Shown one piece after another: positions 14,430-23,439 of a DNA stretch of 64,000 nt. The stretch's first letter is position 1; each line of letters opens with the position of its first letter. Source of the stretch: Oceanobacillus sp. CFH 90083 (GTDB taxonomy: Bacteria; Bacillota; Bacilli; Bacillales; Amphibacillaceae). The stretch is from positions 62,001 to 126,000 of the forward strand of contig NZ_VIYG01000007.1 in NCBI RefSeq assembly GCF_009389585.1, given 5' to 3'. A program made the translations under genes and the position numbers. Under the pieces are notes generated by a model. It was not told where the DNA came from. It searched no databases and saw nothing but the letters and a program-made list of their open reading frames with translations.

Positions 14430-15668
14430 TTATTTATACAGCGGGAATTTTTCTGTCAGTGCTTGTACACGTTCTTTTGCTTCGTTTAATTTTTCTTCAT
14501 CTTCATAATTTTTCAGCGTAAGTGAGATGATTGCTGCTATTTCTTTCATTTCTTCGATACCAAATCCACGCGTTGTTACTGCTGCTGTTCCAATCCGGAC
14601 ACCACTTGTAACAAACGGGCTTTCTGTATCAAAAGGAATGGTATTTTTGTTTGTTGTTACACCAACATCATCTAAAGCTTTTTCTGCTACTTTTCCAGTC
14701 AAATTCAATGGTGTTACATCCAGCAATAGTAAATGATTGTCTGTTCCTCCTGACACGATACGGATTCCTTCTTTTTGTAACGCTTCTCCAAGCGCTTTGG
14801 CATTATCGACAATATTGCCGGAATATGCTTTAAAATCATCGGATAAGACTTCCTTGAAGGAAACAGCCTTTGCTGCAATAATATGCATTAACGGCCCGCC
14901 CTGAATTCCCGGAAAGATCGCTTTATCAATTTTCTTAGCATATTCTTCTTTACAAAGAATCATACCTCCGCGAGGTCCGCGTAATGTTTTATGCGTTGTT
15001 GTTGTCACAAAATCAGCATATGGAACCGGGTTCTCATGGTGACCTGTCGCAACCAAGCCGGCGATGTGTGCCATGTCAACCATCAGATAAGCACCGACAG
15101 CATCCGCAATCTCTCTAAACTTTTTAAAATCAATGCTTCGTGAATACGCACTTGCACCAGCCACAATCAGTTTTGGTTTTACTTCTTTCGCTTTTTCAAG
15201 GACAGCATCATAATCCAGTTGTTCTGTCTCTTTATCTACACCATAGTCAACAAAGTTGTACAAACCGCCACTGAAGTTAACCGGGCTTCCATGCGTTAAA
15301 TGTCCGCCATGGTTTAAATTCATTCCCAACACCGTATCTCCAGGTTCAAGAAAAGTAAAATAAACTGCCATATTCGCCTGGGAACCGGAGTGAGGCTGTA
15401 CATTGGCATGATCAGCTCCGAATATTTCTTTGGCACGTTCTCTGGCAAGGTCCTCTACAATATCCACATACTCACAGCCGCCATAATAGCGTTTATCCGG
15501 GTAGCCTTCCGCATATTTATTCGTAAGTATGGATCCCATTGCATCCATCACTGCGTTGGATACAAAGTTTTCTGAAGCAATCAGTTCAATTTTATTTTGC
15601 TGACGATCCTTCTCTTGCAACATCGCCTGAAAAACTTCATTATCTGCTTGTTTAACATATTCCATCAT
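14430..15668 (-). CDS. glyA: Serine hydroxymethyltransferase
   Basis: This 412-residue PLP enzyme interconverts serine and glycine and feeds one-carbon units to folate. The PLP lysine is in [14 protein letters not shown] (about 222-235), and the N-terminal [11 protein letters not shown] block is the family signature. Length is standard. It follows ywlG on the same strand, as in B. subtilis, and ends at a terminator. Confidence 0.98.
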   Translation of the reverse strand: MMEYVKQADNEVFQAMLQEKDRQQNKIELIASENFVSNAVMDAMGSILTNKYAEGYPDKRYYGGCEYVDIVEDLARERAKEIFGADHANVQPHSGSQANMAVYFTFLEPGDTVLGMNLNHGGHLTHGSPVNFSGGLYNFVDYGVDKETEQLDYDAVLEKAKEVKPKLIVAGASAYSRSIDFKKFREIADAVGAYLMVDMAHIAGLVATGHHENPVPYADFVTTTTHKTLRGPRGGMILCKEEYAKKIDKAIFPGIQGGPLMHIIAAKAVSFKEVLSDDFKAYSGNIVDNAKALGEALQKEGIRIVSGGTDNHLLLLDVTPLNLTGKVAEKALDDVGVTTNKNTIPFDTESPFVTSGVRIGTAAVTTRGFGIEEMKEIAAIISLTLKNYEDEEKLNEAKERVQALTEKFPLYK

Positions 15669-15736
15669 TACTGCACAGCCTCCTAATATTGGGTGAAAAT
15701 GTATTATTATTTGTTGTTCAAATAAAAAAGAATATA

Positions 15737-16285
15737 TTATCTAGATGGATTTTCTCCGTAATATGCCCGATGACCACCAATTAATTTGGGGCGGGTCCGG
15801 GCTGCTCTGACTCTGGCATGACCAATTGTACGCTGCTCCAATTTCAGCGGAACAGCTACCGGCTTTAAATGCATACCAATCATTGTTTCACCAATGTCTA
15901 TCCCGGCGTCGGCACTTATACTTTCAACCACAGCAGGATGTTTCATTTGCTTGTAAGCATATGTTGCCATTGATCCCCCAGCCTCTGGAACAGGTACAAC
16001 AGCTACTTCCTCCAGATCATATTGCACCACTGTCTGTCTATCTACGACAAGAGAGCGATTCAAATGCTCGCAGCATTGAAAAGCAAGATGGACACCCGTT
16101 TCCTGTTGCAAAACAAGCATCTGCTCATAAAGACTTTTGGCGATTTCCATGCTTCCGTTTGTTCCAATTGGCTTTCCAGCTACTTCACTTGTAGAACAAC
16201 CAATAACAACAATCTCATCTTTTCGCAGGATACGCATCTCCAGCCATTGATTAATAACTTGTTTTAAATCTTTTGTTATCATCAT
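15737..16285 (-). CDS. ywlG: TIGR01440 family protein YwlG
   Basis: A 182-residue conserved cytoplasmic protein of unknown function. Typical blocks are [15 protein letters not shown] near residue 28, [12 protein letters not shown] near 65, and the C-terminal [13 protein letters not shown]. It lies directly upstream of glyA as in B. subtilis. The CCEHLNR stretch looks like a possible active or metal site, but nothing in the sequence proves a role. Confidence 0.9.
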   Translation of the reverse strand: MMITKDLKQVINQWLEMRILRKDEIVVIGCSTSEVAGKPIGTNGSMEIAKSLYEQMLVLQQETGVHLAFQCCEHLNRSLVVDRQTVVQYDLEEVAVVPVPEAGGSMATYAYKQMKHPAVVESISADAGIDIGETMIGMHLKPVAVPLKLEQRTIGHARVRAARTRPKLIGGHRAYYGENPSR

Positions 16286-16401
16286 GACACACCCTTACTT
16301 CATTATCAGCCTGTTCGAACACGCACTTATCATCCTTCTGTTTATTCATTCGACACAACAAATAATAGATTCATTTATAGCATACCACGATTTTTTCAAA
16401 A

Positions 16402-17784
16402 TTACGATACCTCCTGATGCTTGTTTTCTTCTAAGGATTCTTTATCATTATTTAGAAGCTGAATTGACATAACACTGGCAGATTCAGTCACTTGCTTCAC
16501 GTTAAATTGCTTAATCTGTTCTTTTAAACTCCCTGCATGCTCTTCCATCTGCCCGGCTAATCGATCCACTTGCTCCATGGTTACAATTTGTTCTTGAACA
16601 GCAGCATTAACCTCTTGTGTTCCGGCAGATGTTTCTTCGGCAATAGCTGCCACTTCCTGAGATTGATTTGCTGTATTTTGAATCGATTGCAGCTGCTGTT
16701 CCACCAATGCATAAATCGCATCAACTTGTACAGCTGTCTCCGTAACCGTTGTTCCCATTTCCGTAATGGTACGATTCGTGTTTTCTCCGCGATGGACTTG
16801 CTCACGGGCAGCAGTCACATTGGTATTAATTTTTTCTGCAAGCTGGTTTACATCTGCTTGAATAGAGAGCAGCAGCTTAGAAATATTATTCACTGCCTTT
16901 CCGCTTTGATCTGCCAGCTTCCGTACCTCCTCAGCAACCACAGCAAAGCCTTTTCCATGTTCACCCGCTCTGGCAGCTTCAATGGAAGCATTTAATGCCA
17001 GCAAGTTCGTTTGTTCTGCAATCTCACCGACTAAAGTGATAATCCCTTCCACTTCCATCGTACTTTGACGTAAATGATTCACATCTTTCAGAGAAACTTC
17101 CTGCTCCACAGCAATACACTCTATTCCGTCAACTAATTGCTTCACCACATTTTGTCCCTCTTCCAGCATATGAATCATCGCACGAGACTGCCTTTGGGAT
17201 GTCTCTGCCTTGCCCTGTACTTCATTGGCTAGTTCTGTTGCCATTTCAATCGATCCTACCGTTTCTTGGGTGGCACGTGATGCATTCTCTGCTCCCTCTG
17301 AGATTTCATGAATAGAGTCACCAATTGCAGCAGAGTGATTTGCAGCTGTATGCGATGCTTCCTTCAACTGATGGACAGTTGTATTGGTTTCTTCAAAATG
17401 CTGGTCAATGTTTGTTACCATTCGATTTAAGCTTTGCAGCATACTGTTTACAGCAACAGATAAGGATCTAATTTCGTCATCTGATTTGGGAATCTCGACT
17501 CGCATCCTCAAGTTACCTTTGGCAGCTTCTCCTGCAATTTTCTCTAATTTCTGCAATGGCTTCGTAATCCAGCCTGCCGCAAAAAAAGCAAGGATGCCGG
17601 ACCATATCACCCCGGCCAACAGCGTAATAATAACAAACATCTGCTGTGATATATTGATCCAGGCCTGGATATAATCGTATAAAACATAAATATAAAATGC
17701 ACTTGTTGAGTATGTAACAAACGCTAAAACAGTGGTAAATACAACAAGCTTTAACCTCAGACTAAACCGATACTTGTTCCTCAT
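16402..17784 (-). CDS. Methyl-accepting chemotaxis protein lacking a ligand domain
   Basis: The 460-residue protein has two membrane helices (about 11-33 and 47-71) separated by only a dozen residues, so it lacks an extracellular sensor domain. A HAMP segment follows ([19 protein letters not shown]), then a long signalling coiled coil with the conserved hairpin [20 protein letters not shown] (about 262-281) that contacts CheA and CheW. Without a sensor it may detect membrane state, proton motive force or internal signals. It occupies the position where B. subtilis has rpiB (ywlF) between ywlG and ywlE, so rpiB is displaced here. The last residues have no obvious methylation-system tether. Confidence 0.9.
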   Translation of the reverse strand: MRNKYRFSLRLKLVVFTTVLAFVTYSTSAFYIYVLYDYIQAWINISQQMFVIITLLAGVIWSGILAFFAAGWITKPLQKLEKIAGEAAKGNLRMRVEIPKSDDEIRSLSVAVNSMLQSLNRMVTNIDQHFEETNTTVHQLKEASHTAANHSAAIGDSIHEISEGAENASRATQETVGSIEMATELANEVQGKAETSQRQSRAMIHMLEEGQNVVKQLVDGIECIAVEQEVSLKDVNHLRQSTMEVEGIITLVGEIAEQTNLLALNASIEAARAGEHGKGFAVVAEEVRKLADQSGKAVNNISKLLLSIQADVNQLAEKINTNVTAAREQVHRGENTNRTITEMGTTVTETAVQVDAIYALVEQQLQSIQNTANQSQEVAAIAEETSAGTQEVNAAVQEQIVTMEQVDRLAGQMEEHAGSLKEQIKQFNVKQVTESASVMSIQLLNNDKESLEENKHQEVS

Positions 17785-18089
17785 TACATTTCCGCTCCCT
17801 CTATGAAATTTTCACTGCTGATATTTATCACAGTATAACTGGCTGCAGGTCACAAAAGCGTTGCCAAAGGATGGCGCGTACTTAGCCTTTGTTCCTTAGT
17901 CAGCAATGGAAAGGAAACCCCTGCTGAATGAAGTTTCACTTTATCAGACTTCAGCTCTAAACAGAGAAATTTCAGAAAAAAACGCGTCAGCCAATGCATG
18001 GGAAAGCTCCTGCATCCATGCTTTATCCTTGGAAAGATGCCACGGTGCTGCATATAATGCAATAATATATCCCCTTAACGTTTATAACC
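17785..18089. other. 305-base gap, no gene recognised
   Basis: Minus-strand frames here contain a 40-odd-codon open stretch including YIIALYAAPWHLSKDKAWM (around 17930-18075) with no start codon, and a second stretch in another frame that begins where the first ends. This could be a frameshifted gene remnant. The protein is not recognised and is not RpiB. Confidence 0.3.
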
Positions 18090-18689
18090 TTAAGGAGATA
18101 ACCATTGATCCAGACACGATTCAATTTCTTGTTTCGTTTTCAAATAATCCTCTATTGACCCGCCAAACGGATCGGCAATATCAGAATGTGTCAGCTGTCT
18201 TTTTAAATACTGGATCGCTTCAATTTGTTCATGACATGCTTCGTACAAAAGCTCGCTTTGTTTTATCGGGTCCGTTTCCAAATCGTGCTGTTCTAAACAA
18301 TGCTTTCTTTTTTCTTCCAAATCTGTATAGGCTTTTTCTAATTGATTCCATATTTCTATATCGGCATGTAGTGCAAATTCTTTAAGAGTATATGTCTTTT
18401 TTCTTTCTTCTGGGTAATTCGACCAGACCATTTCCTTATGTGAAGCTGTCATTGTCAGGATGACATCTGCCCACTGAACCAATTCTTCACTAATGGAGGA
18501 AGCCTGGTGGTTGATTGTAATACCTTCCTGCTTTAACACCTCTGCCGTCCGGCTGCTTACAGGAGCTCCCGGCATAGCCGTAATTCCGCAAGATTTAACC
18601 TGAATATCTGCTTGTGCCCGATGCTTTAATAACGCTTCCGCCATCGGACTGCGGCATGTATTCCCTGTACATACGAATAGTACATTCAT
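18090..18689 (-). CDS. ywlE: Protein-arginine-phosphatase YwlE-like, with inserted segment
   Basis: The active-site loop is Cys7-Thr-Gly-Asn-Thr11-Cys-Arg13-Ser, and the acid DPFGG lies near the C-terminus, as in low-molecular-weight phosphatases. Thr11 marks arginine phosphatases (YwlE) against the Ile found in tyrosine-specific relatives. YwlE reverses McsB arginine phosphorylation of CtsR and other proteins. At 199 residues it is about 50 longer than B. subtilis YwlE; the extra part is a charged helical stretch (about 105-155, EIWNQLEKAYTDLEEKRKH onward) just before the catalytic DP loop. Neighbouring mntP and sua5 match the ywl order. Confidence 0.85.
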   Translation of the reverse strand: MNVLFVCTGNTCRSPMAEALLKHRAQADIQVKSCGITAMPGAPVSSRTAEVLKQEGITINHQASSISEELVQWADVILTMTASHKEMVWSNYPEERKKTYTLKEFALHADIEIWNQLEKAYTDLEEKRKHCLEQHDLETDPIKQSELLYEACHEQIEAIQYLKRQLTHSDIADPFGGSIEDYLKTKQEIESCLDQWLSP

Positions 18690-18856
18690 TCATAAATCCT
18701 CCTGTTTTATCTTAATGATAATATTAACTTTCTCTATCATATCATGATTAAACCAAAAACACAGAAGTCCTGTTAACATCTCAGATATGAGCGTAGCATA
18801 ACTGAGAGAAAGAAAACGCAGCGGGGTAACAAACCGATCCGAATTCCTGATTTTTT

Positions 18857-18882
18857 TGTAACATTTCTGTCCTGATATCGTC
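18857..18882 (+). promoter_or_regulatory. ECF sigma autoregulatory promoter
   Basis: TGTAAC (18857-18862) and CGTC (18879-18882) are 16 bases apart. This matches the pattern of Bacillus SigX/SigW/SigM promoters (TGAAAC or TGTAAC with CGTC or CGTA), about 50 bases before the sigma gene. Confidence 0.75.
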
Positions 18883-18932
18883 TAATATTAAAATAAGCCA
18901 AACGATGTCAGACTTCACGAGGAGGTTTTAGC

Positions 18933-19439
18933 ATGGATAAAGAATTAATTTCAGACTGGTTTGATGATTATTCGGACGATGTTTATCGTTTTTTAATGTA
19001 TTACATGTCTACACCAGATGTAGAAGACCTTGTCCAGGAAGTGTTTATGAGGGCGATTGACCGATATCCATCATTTAAAGGAGATTCCAGCCCGAAAACC
19101 TGGCTTATCTCTATCGCACGCAACCTGGCAATCGATGAAGCCCGCAGACAAAAACGAAAAGACTGGCGTAAGCTGATTAAGATGCATTCATTTCATACAG
19201 AACGATCTCCGGAAGATCAGCAGATAATCGAAGAAAGAAAGCTTGCCCTGCATCAGGCAATAGAAAAATTAAAAGACGATTATCGTTCAGTTGTTATTTT
19301 AAGAGGCATTGAAGAATTATCTGTTACAGAAACAGCACAAGTGCTAAAATGGACCGAGTCAAAAGTAAGAGTTACCTTTCATAGAGCCTTAAAGATGCTG
19401 AAGTCAGAAGTAAAGGAGGTTCATTATGAATCATCATGA
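18933..19439 (+). CDS. ECF-family RNA polymerase sigma factor
   Basis: The 168-residue protein has sigma region 2 (residues about 10-75, DVYRFLMYYM, DVEDLVQEVFMRAI, TWLISIARNLAIDEARR) and region 4 (about 110-160, with the helix-turn-helix LSVTETAQVLKWTESKVRV). It lacks regions 1 and 3, as all ECF factors do. A GAGGAGG site precedes the ATG. It overlaps the anti-sigma gene by 14 bases, giving coupled translation. The promoter in front suggests autoregulation and a cell-envelope stress role like SigX or SigM; which B. subtilis factor it corresponds to cannot be settled from sequence alone. Confidence 0.93.
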   Translation: MDKELISDWFDDYSDDVYRFLMYYMSTPDVEDLVQEVFMRAIDRYPSFKGDSSPKTWLISIARNLAIDEARRQKRKDWRKLIKMHSFHTERSPEDQQIIEERKLALHQAIEKLKDDYRSVVILRGIEELSVTETAQVLKWTESKVRVTFHRALKMLKSEVKEVHYESS

Positions 19440-20238
19440 TAAAGATTTTATAAAGGAGTTAAATAAATTGAAAATAAACCGTTCTTTAGATGCGGAGAAA
19501 AAGGAGAGCATGAAAATGGCTGTAAACCAACACGCTGAGAAAAGGCGGAGACAGGAGCAGCGGAAGTCAAAGATAAAGCATGGGTTCATCTGGTTATCCA
19601 CAGCAGCAGTTATCATTCTATGCGGCGTATTTCTTTTTCAAATGATTGATAATGATTCTGTTACCGCTCCGGATACGGAAGAAGAAAGTATCCAATCTGA
19701 TCAAGAACAAGATTCTACAACCATTGAAGCGGAGCAAGATGAACATAACAAGACAGCAGAAAACACTCCTGCCTTTTCTATTGAAGAAAACGGAACAGAA
19801 ACTGCTACTATCTTACTTGAAGGGATGGAAGAAGAGGTAACCGTCTATAACTTTATCATAGAACCATATGATATCCAGTTTCAAATAGAAGAATTTCTTT
19901 CTAACTATGAAACAGCGGAGGATGAGGTGCGTTATTACAGTGACGCAGAAAATGCAGAGATTCACCTGCGTGTAGCTGAAGCTGCAACAATAGATGAAAT
20001 TGTTCCAGAAGTACAACAAATGTATGACCACAACTTTAACGATGCTGCAGGTCCTGAAACCGTACCGTCAGACGAAAATCCTTATGATGGCGTCACCCAG
20101 CATGTTTCTGATTCACCTGAAGGATATTACTTGTATCAAATAGATGATAATGTGCTGATTATTCAATACGAGTATGATATAGAAGCGGCAGATGGTGTGT
20201 CACCACGCCTGGAAATGCTACGGAAATCCATCCAATAA
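19426..20238 (+). CDS. Probable membrane anti-sigma factor
   Basis: The 270-residue protein starts inside the sigma gene. A charged N-terminal domain (about 1-45, rich in Lys, Arg and Glu) precedes a single membrane helix at about 50-67 (FIWLSTAAVIILCGVFLF). The remaining 200 residues are acidic and outside the membrane, with a very Glu/Asp/Ser/Thr-rich linker (70-110) before a folded domain. This layout matches RsiX-type anti-sigma factors that hold their sigma at the membrane. No zinc-binding HxxxCxxC motif is seen. Identification is by topology and gene pairing, not by clear family similarity. Confidence 0.75.
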   Translation: MNHHDKDFIKELNKLKINRSLDAEKKESMKMAVNQHAEKRRRQEQRKSKIKHGFIWLSTAAVIILCGVFLFQMIDNDSVTAPDTEEESIQSDQEQDSTTIEAEQDEHNKTAENTPAFSIEENGTETATILLEGMEEEVTVYNFIIEPYDIQFQIEEFLSNYETAEDEVRYYSDAENAEIHLRVAEAATIDEIVPEVQQMYDHNFNDAAGPETVPSDENPYDGVTQHVSDSPEGYYLYQIDDNVLIIQYEYDIEAADGVSPRLEMLRKSIQ

Positions 20239-20253
20239 AAATAATAGCTGATT

Positions 20254-20285
20254 GGGCTTGTTTCTGAGGAAATAAGCCCTTTTGT
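20254..20285 (+). terminator. Terminator after the anti-sigma gene
   Basis: GGGCTT (20254-20259) pairs with AAGCCC (20274-20279) and five T follow on the plus strand. It separates this operon from the convergent mntP. Confidence 0.75.
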
Positions 20286-20333
20286 ATGATTTAGAGCACA
20301 GATGTACCGCCTGCATACTGCCGATTTCCATAT

Positions 20334-20882
20334 TCAACTAAATAACATATATATCCCAAAGCCCGAAAGAATAATCCCTCCAAAAATTTCGCTATAGATT
20401 CCAAAAAAGCTTTGCAGCCGTCTTCCTAATAGTAAACCTATCCATGTGAACAAACAGCTCACTATTCCAAAAATAAGGAGCGTAATAATAATGGTTACTC
20501 CAGAAATACCAAGGCTAAATCCCACCGTAAAACTATCGAGACTGACGCTGAATGCCAGCATCCATAGTCCAAAACCGACAGGCTGCCACCTGTACTGAGC
20601 AGATGTATGAAAGGCTGCGAAAAACATATGTGCACCGATAAAGAACAGCAGGACTCCTGATGCCAGTGCTGTCCATTGTCCAATCTGCTCAGATAAAGCA
20701 TGTCCAAGCAGCATACCTGCCATTGGGAAGATCATATGGAAGCAGCCGATTACCAGACCAATTAAAGCAATCCGTTTCAAGCGCATTTTATTCATTCCCA
20801 AGCCTAAGCTGATGGAAAATGCGTCCATGCTCAAACCAACTGCGAGCAAAGCTAACGAAAGTAATTCGGTAGAAAAAAACAT
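20334..20882 (-). CDS. mntP: Manganese efflux pump MntP
   Basis: The 182-residue six-helix membrane protein exports Mn2+. Two repeated halves carry the paired acid motifs SMDAFSISLGLG (near residue 18) and SLDSFTVGFSLG (near residue 107), typical of MntP. The start at 20882 is chosen because AAAGGGGGA lies seven bases upstream and the length then equals B. subtilis YwlD; an upstream ATG at 20939 has no such site. It is 83 bases downstream of the sua5 start-to-stop unit on the same strand. No yybP-ykoY manganese riboswitch is seen in the short space before it. Confidence 0.92.
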   Translation of the reverse strand: MFFSTELLSLALLAVGLSMDAFSISLGLGMNKMRLKRIALIGLVIGCFHMIFPMAGMLLGHALSEQIGQWTALASGVLLFFIGAHMFFAAFHTSAQYRWQPVGFGLWMLAFSVSLDSFTVGFSLGISGVTIIITLLIFGIVSCLFTWIGLLLGRRLQSFFGIYSEIFGGIILSGFGIYMLFS

Positions 20883-20965
20883 CCATACGTCCCCCTTTGA
20901 ACATCCTCTTGAAGCATGCTTGTACACTTTATGCTTCATAGGCGGATAATATGAATGTTATATAT

Positions 20966-21997
20966 CTATTCCTCTATCACACGATCTGCTGCTTTTCTCA
21001 GACGATTCATAACAGCTTGGCCAATTCCCTGCTCCGAAAATGTCTCACACATAATTTTATCCACATTTGCCTGCTTAAAGAATCGTAAACCGTCGTATAA
21101 GGAAGACGCAATTTCTTCGATTGTCTCTCCCAGCCTGTGAATATTTGTATCCTCTGCGAATATGTCAGCTGTTTGATCTGATACAAGAACACCAATTCTG
21201 TTTCCTGCTTGTTTTTCTTTATCCACAAAATCTCGGAATGCCCGGTCAGTGCCTGCAAATAAATAAAGCGGGACCTCCGGTGCATAATGCTTATACTTCA
21301 TGCCAGGAGCTTTCGGACGGTCTTCCGATGATGTAACAAGACCCGGATCCATCATAACCGTACCTGCCTCCAGCTCTAATTGTTCTTTGGTAATTCCGCC
21401 GGGACGTAAAATTATCGGGATTTCTCCAGTACAGTCAATAACAGTGGATTCTAAGCCGACACCAGTCTGACCGCCGTCAATCAAACCACTAATCCTTCCG
21501 TTCAAGTCCTCAAACACATGCGCTGCTGCAGTCGGGCTTGGTTTTCCGGATACATTCGCACTTGGAGCCGCAACCGGCCTACCAGCTGCTTGAATCAAAG
21601 CCAGTGCAATCGGATGACTTGGAATGCGTACGCCAATTGTGGATAACCCAGCTCTTACATTATCCGCACAAAAATCGCTCGCTGGTAAAATATATGTTAA
21701 AGGACCTGGTGAAAAAGCATCGATTAATCGATACACATAGTCCGGGATAAATGTAACAAGCGTGTTTAGTTGCTCTACAGATGCAACATGGGCGATTAAT
21801 GGATTATCCTGCGGCCGACCTTTTGCTTCAAATATTTTACGGACAGCTGCTGCATTGGTGGCGTCTGCACCGAGTCCATATACCGTTTCTGTCGGAAAGG
21901 CAACAACCTCTCCTGCTTTCAGCATATCAGCTGCCCCTTGGATCTCTTTGTCTAATCTATTTTTTGAATGTATTTTCCATACTTTCGTGTGCATCAT
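20966..21997 (-). CDS. ywlC: Threonylcarbamoyl-AMP synthase (Sua5/YwlC)
   Basis: The 343-residue enzyme makes threonylcarbamoyl-AMP from threonine, bicarbonate and ATP for t6A modification of tRNA. The YrdC domain spans about 20-205, with KxR and SxN-type residues in FPTETVYGLGADATN, SPGPLTYIL and PSANVSGKPSPT. A linker follows (RPGGITKEQLE, GMKYKHYAPEVPLYLF) and then the C-terminal Rossmann-like Sua5 domain. Two adjacent ATGs make the start uncertain by one codon. Order next to mntP matches B. subtilis. Confidence 0.95.
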   Translation of the reverse strand: MMHTKVWKIHSKNRLDKEIQGAADMLKAGEVVAFPTETVYGLGADATNAAAVRKIFEAKGRPQDNPLIAHVASVEQLNTLVTFIPDYVYRLIDAFSPGPLTYILPASDFCADNVRAGLSTIGVRIPSHPIALALIQAAGRPVAAPSANVSGKPSPTAAAHVFEDLNGRISGLIDGGQTGVGLESTVIDCTGEIPIILRPGGITKEQLELEAGTVMMDPGLVTSSEDRPKAPGMKYKHYAPEVPLYLFAGTDRAFRDFVDKEKQAGNRIGVLVSDQTADIFAEDTNIHRLGETIEEIASSLYDGLRFFKQANVDKIMCETFSEQGIGQAVMNRLRKAADRVIEE

Positions 21998-22229
21998 ATT
22001 CCCTCTTTTCTACGTACTTATTTTAGTCGATACACGACAGAAACGCAAAGAAGGGGAATTACCTAAAACTTATGCACATTATTCACAGTTTTTATCCACA
22101 TACTGATGATTACTAACATATATTTTCTATTTATGCACAACCTGTTGTGAATAGTGTGCATAATTTCCTCTTGACAAATTGAAAATAAAGCTATTTAAGT
22201 GATATCAAGCATTTTTCATTTTTATTTAA

Positions 22230-22631
22230 CTAAGAAACCTGATACGCCCACCAATTTCCTGTTTTTTCTGAATATACATTCTTAAATCTGACATCGCTTT
22301 CTCTTTTGAATTGTAAAGACTCTAAAAGGATATCCACAACTGGGCTCTGATTATGCACATATACACATTTTATGTCGTTTTTTCGGGAAATTACGAGAAC
22401 CGACTCGAAAATAACAAATAACTTTTGAACATGCTCCTTCGTTATATACAATTGCTTCAGCCAATATGTTGATTCATCTACTGCATCCAGGTTAAAACAT
22501 CCTTCAATACTTCCGTTTATCTCTACCACATAGCTTTCGCTTGTCAGCCTTTTACCAAAAGGCTTTTCATTCTTATGAATAAATTCCTCTATCAGCTCTA
22601 TTTTCGCTTCTTTGACTTGGTAGATTTGCAT
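22230..22631 (-). CDS. YwlB-like small protein, probable acetyltransferase fold
   Basis: A protein of about 133 residues. The ATG at 22631 is preferred because GGAGG lies eight bases before it. Position between spoIIR and ywlC is that of ywlB, a GNAT-type N-acetyltransferase in B. subtilis. Some features fit, such as an EINGSIEGCFNL strand pair and the later SLQFKRESDVRFKNVYSEK stretch, where GNAT proteins have GF..R. The classic acetyl-CoA pyrophosphate loop (Q/RxxGxG/A) is not obvious: ITKEHVQKLFVIFESVL stands there instead. Hence it may be a degenerate member. Function unknown. Confidence 0.55.
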   Translation of the reverse strand: MQIYQVKEAKIELIEEFIHKNEKPFGKRLTSESYVVEINGSIEGCFNLDAVDESTYWLKQLYITKEHVQKLFVIFESVLVISRKNDIKCVYVHNQSPVVDILLESLQFKRESDVRFKNVYSEKTGNWWAYQVS

Positions 22632-22722
22632 TTTCCTATCCTCCATCCTTTTGATTAATTAAGGGAACCACCCCTTTAAAGCAACCTCATTCTACTATAA
22701 GCATATGCCTCTATGAACGAAA

Positions 22723-23313
22723 CTATGACAAGCCCAGCCATTTAAATAGAAAGAATTCTACTTCTACCTCTTCCTCCTCTGGTTCTGCTGCATCATCGCC
22801 AGCTACAGAGGTGCCGTTAAAGAAATCTAAAAAGCATAATGGCGGGAATAACACACACCACCAGTTAGCGCCTGATCCTTCTCCCAGCGTTACTAAAATT
22901 GCTTCATATTCTCCTGCCGGATATAGATAGTTTCCATATAATTTCGCCGGAAAAGATACATTTTCTCCATATTCCAACTCAAAATCCTGTTCGCTATTTT
23001 CATTTACCAGTGTGTTTTTAACTACTTCTTCCAGCTCCGGAAGCCGGTCATTAATTAATGTTCTGGCCTCTTCAATATCTTCAATATCCTCGACCCATTC
23101 TGTGATGACTTTATTGACTTCATCACGAACCTTGTGTTTTATATTCTGGTCCTGCTCACTGTCACTGTTTGCCAAAATACGCAATCTGATTGCTTCATCA
23201 GGAATAACCTGATAGTCAAGCTCTTTATTTTGCAGCTCTTTTGCTGCGCTAATGACAGGAATAATTGATAATAATAAAAATAAAAGTCCTGCTGCTGCCC
23301 ATAACTTTTTCAT
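22723..23313 (-). CDS. spoIIR: Stage II sporulation protein R
   Basis: The 196-residue secreted signalling protein is made in the forespore and triggers SpoIIGA to process pro-sigma-E in the mother cell. The ATG at 23313 sits after GGAAGGGAGA and starts a signal peptide MKKLWAAAGLLFLLLSIIPVISAA. The diagnostic IRLRILANSDSEQDQNIKHKVRDEV and AKLYGNYLYPAGEYEAILVTLGEGSGANWWCVLFPPLCF blocks follow at about 40-65 and 120-160. The tail after them is an acidic stretch. A sigma-F-like promoter is seen upstream. Confidence 0.95.
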   Translation of the reverse strand: MKKLWAAAGLLFLLLSIIPVISAAKELQNKELDYQVIPDEAIRLRILANSDSEQDQNIKHKVRDEVNKVITEWVEDIEDIEEARTLINDRLPELEEVVKNTLVNENSEQDFELEYGENVSFPAKLYGNYLYPAGEYEAILVTLGEGSGANWWCVLFPPLCFLDFFNGTSVAGDDAAEPEEEEVEVEFFLFKWLGLS

Positions 23314-23345
23314 AAAAAAATCTCCCTTCCACCTATCTATGAGAT

Positions 23346-23374
23346 AGTGTGGACAAGGAGATTTCTGCTTATAC
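23346..23374 (-). promoter_or_regulatory. Sigma-F-like promoter for spoIIR
   Basis: GTATA (23370-23374) and GTCCACACT (23346-23354) are 15 bases apart. This fits the forespore pattern GYATA-15-GGNNANNNT with one mismatch, and lies about 35 bases before the start codon. Confidence 0.45.
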
Positions 23375-23439
23375 AAGTTTCATAGAAATATATATTCAAA
23401 ATCCGGGTATATTTTCACCCTGTTTTGGACATGCGCGTA

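Noticed and set aside
17906-18385. A 159-codon plus-strand frame over ywlE
   Set aside because: Mostly antisense to the phosphatase gene, whose active site and neighbours are convincing.
20883-20965. Manganese riboswitch (yybP-ykoY) before mntP
   Set aside because: The space to the upstream gene is too short and lacks the conserved loops; mntP seems to be co-transcribed with ywlC.
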